A stretch of 5,242 nt of DNA. Source: Alcanivorax sp. UBA4485. Its GTDB lineage: Bacteria > Pseudomonadota > Gammaproteobacteria > Pseudomonadales > Alcanivoracaceae. The stretch covers positions 1 to 5,242 of the forward strand of contig DGNT01000111.1 of NCBI GenBank assembly GCA_002389055.1, given 5' to 3'. Under the pieces are notes generated by a model that was not told where the DNA came from, made no database searches, and saw only the letters and a list, made by a program, of their open reading frames with translations. The number at the start of each line of letters is the position of its first letter. Position 1 is the stretch's first letter. Shown one piece after another: positions 3,618 through 5,242 of this stretch. The translations under genes were made by a program, and so were the position numbers.

Positions 3618-5242
3618 GTGCTAGAAGCCTATCGCAAACACGTAGAAGAGCGCGCCGCCCAGGGCGTTCCGCCCAAGCCGCTGGACGAAGTGCAGACCGC
3701 CGAACTGGTGGAACTGCTGAAAAACCCGCCCGCTGGCGAAGAAGAATTCATTCAGGACCTGTTCGTGAACCGGGTCCCGCCGGGCGTGGACCAGGCCGCC
3801 TACGTGAAGGCCGCCTTCCTCACCGCCATTGTGAAAGGCGAAGCCAGCTCCCCTCTGATCGACCGCAAGCGTGCCACCGAACTGCTCGGCACCATGCAGG
3901 GCGGCTACAACGTGGCGCCGCTGATCGAGCTGCTCGACGATGAAGAGCTGGCCGACGTGGCCGCCAAGGAACTCAAGCACACCCTGCTGGTATTCGATGC
4001 CTTCCACGACGTGGAAGACAAAATGAAAGCCGGCAACGCCAAGGCCAAGGAAGTGATCGAATCCTGGGCCGAGGGCGAGTGGTTCACCAACCGCAAGGAC
4101 CTCTCCGAGAAGTTCACCGTCACCGTCTTCAAGGTGTCCGGCGAGACCAACACCGACGATCTGTCCCCCGCCCAGGACGCCTGGAGCCGCCCGGACATTC
4201 CGCTGCACGGCAACGCCATGCTGAAGAACGCCCGTGAAGGCATCGTCCCCGAGAAGGACGGCGAGATCGGCCCGCTCAAGCAGATGGACGAACTCAAGGC
4301 CAAAGGCCACCCGGTGGCCTACGTGGGCGACGTGGTCGGCACCGGCTCCAGCCGGAAGTCCGCCACCAACTCCGTGCTCTGGCACTTCGGTGACGACATT
4401 CCCTACGTGCCCAACAAGCGCGCCGGCGGCGTCTGCATCGGCGGCAAGATCGCACCGATCTTCTTCAACACCATGGAAGATTCCGGCGCCCTGCCCTTCG
4501 AGTGCGACGTCGAGAAGATGGAAACCGGTGATGTGATCGACATCTACCCGTTCGAAGGTCGGGTAGAAAAAGACGGCGAAGTGATCGCCGAGTTCGACCT
4601 GCGTTCCCAGGTGCTGCTCGACGAAGTACGCGCCGGCGGCCGCATCAACCTGATCATCGGCCGTGGCCTGACCACCAAGGCGCGCACCGCCCTGGGCCTG
4701 GAAGAGTCCACCCTGTTCCGCAAGCCGGAACAGCCCGGCGACTCCAACGCCGGCTTTACCCTGGCGCAGAAGATGGTCGGCAAGGCCTGCGGCCTGGAAG
4801 GCGTGCGCCCGGGCATGTACTGCGAGCCGAAGATGACCACCGTCGGCTCCCAGGACACCACCGGTCCGATGACCCGCGACGAGCTGAAAGACCTGGCTTG
4901 CCTGGGCTTCCAGGCGGATCTGGTGATGCAGTCGTTCTGCCACACCGCCGCCTACCCCAAGCCGGTGGACGTGGAAACCCAGCACACCCTGCCCGACTTC
5001 ATCATGAACCGGGGCGGCGTCTCCCTGCGCCCGGGTGACGGCATCATCCACTCCTGGCTGAACCGCATGCTGCTGCCCGACACCGTGGGCACCGGCGGTG
5101 ACTCCCACACCCGCTTCCCGATGGGCATTTCCTTCCCCGCGGGCTCCGGCCTGGTGGCGTTCGCCGCCGCCACCGGCGTGATGCCGCTGGACATGCCGGA
5201 ATCCGTGCTGGTGCGCTTCAAGGGCAAGCGCCAGCCCGGCGT
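3618..5242 (+). CDS. acnB: Aconitate hydratase B (bifunctional aconitase/2-methylisocitrate dehydratase), 3'-truncated
   Basis: AcnB interconverts citrate and isocitrate in the TCA cycle using a [4Fe-4S] cluster, and in many gammaproteobacteria also hydrates 2-methylaconitate. The frame from GTG 3618 gives 541 residues of about 860 and runs off the window end. It begins (f)MLEAYRKHVEERAAQG, the standard AcnB N-terminus. Visible parts are the AcnB-specific HEAT-like domain (about 1-155, with NPPAGEEEF and NRVPPGVD), the swivel domain (about 160-380) with GTGSSRKSATNSVLW at 241-255, and the start of the catalytic core: VGSQDTTGPMTRDELKDLACLGF from 409, QSFCHTAAYPKP from 438 and GGDSHTRFP at 493-501. 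The three cluster-ligand cysteines lie beyond the window. Resemblance to E. coli AcnB is very strong throughout. It has its own promoter and a leader of about 75 nt; related acnB genes are known to respond to iron through small RNAs. Confidence 0.97.
   Translation, partial: MLEAYRKHVEERAAQGVPPKPLDEVQTAELVELLKNPPAGEEEFIQDLFVNRVPPGVDQAAYVKAAFLTAIVKGEASSPLIDRKRATELLGTMQGGYNVAPLIELLDDEELADVAAKELKHTLLVFDAFHDVEDKMKAGNAKAKEVIESWAEGEWFTNRKDLSEKFTVTVFKVSGETNTDDLSPAQDAWSRPDIPLHGNAMLKNAREGIVPEKDGEIGPLKQMDELKAKGHPVAYVGDVVGTGSSRKSATNSVLWHFGDDIPYVPNKRAGGVCIGGKIAPIFFNTMEDSGALPFECDVEKMETGDVIDIYPFEGRVEKDGEVIAEFDLRSQVLLDEVRAGGRINLIIGRGLTTKARTALGLEESTLFRKPEQPGDSNAGFTLAQKMVGKACGLEGVRPGMYCEPKMTTVGSQDTTGPMTRDELKDLACLGFQADLVMQSFCHTAAYPKPVDVETQHTLPDFIMNRGGVSLRPGDGIIHSWLNRMLLPDTVGTGGDSHTRFPMGISFPAGSGLVAFAAATGVMPLDMPESVLVRFKGKRQPG

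Noticed and set aside
3621..5108. Long open frame of 495 codons on the minus strand opposite acnB
   Set aside because: Its product is a His/Gly/Val-rich string without family motifs, and it lies fully antisense to an unmistakable AcnB. Long antisense frames are expected in GC-rich genes with strong third-position bias.
1..5242. CRISPR array, tRNA, rRNA or phage attachment site
   Set aside because: No regularly spaced direct repeats, no tRNA-like cloverleaf and no integrase gene were seen on either strand.

Overview
The window is GC-rich chromosomal DNA from a gammaproteobacterium, most likely of the Pseudomonas/Alcanivorax/Marinobacter type. Three things suggest this: a complete MiaE (absent from E. 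coli, common in pseudomonads and relatives), a REP doublet whose arms start with the GTAG typical of Pseudomonas-type REP sequences, and the gene order ppiB - lpxH - ... - acnB, which recalls the ppiB/lpxH/acnB neighbourhood of Pseudomonas genomes. The genus assignment is inference. All five complete or near-complete protein families are housekeeping genes; I see no phage, plasmid, CRISPR, toxin or insertion-sequence gene.

Layout. (1) Positions 1-1694, plus strand, look like one operon: the end of the cytoplasmic cyclophilin PpiB, a second cyclophilin with a signal peptide (2 nt gap), then lpxH (4 nt gap). The promoter lies upstream of the window. (2) Positions 1695-1845 separate the convergent lpxH and miaE genes and are almost entirely filled by a 143-nt REPIN-like element with perfect 27-nt terminal inverted repeats. 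(3) Positions 1846-2448, minus strand, encode MiaE, a di-iron tRNA hydroxylase. (4) Positions 2449-2523 hold two divergent promoters, each with a perfect TATAAT, interleaved through an imperfect dyad. (5) Positions 2524-3426, plus strand, encode an LpxL/HtrB-type acyltransferase whose ATG sits only 8 nt after its -10 box, so its mRNA may be leaderless. (6) Positions 3427-3617 form a 191-nt regulatory region with a degenerate REP-like hairpin, a perfect 17-nt palindrome, a near-consensus sigma-70 promoter and an A+T-rich leader hairpin. (7) From 3618 to the window end is acnB, with a GTG start, truncated at 541 codons.

Functional links. LpxH (UDP-2,3-diacylglucosamine hydrolysis) and the acyltransferase (probable late acylation) both belong to lipid A assembly, although they are separated by miaE and have separate transcription. 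The two cyclophilins would provide prolyl isomerase activity in the cytoplasm and periplasm from one transcript. AcnB is the main TCA-cycle aconitase and in relatives is an iron-responsive gene; its leader here carries several possible control elements. I found no convincing new biological system. The most useful leads are the divergent promoter/dyad with a possibly leaderless acyltransferase mRNA, the REPIN, the tandem cyclophilins and the acnB upstream region.
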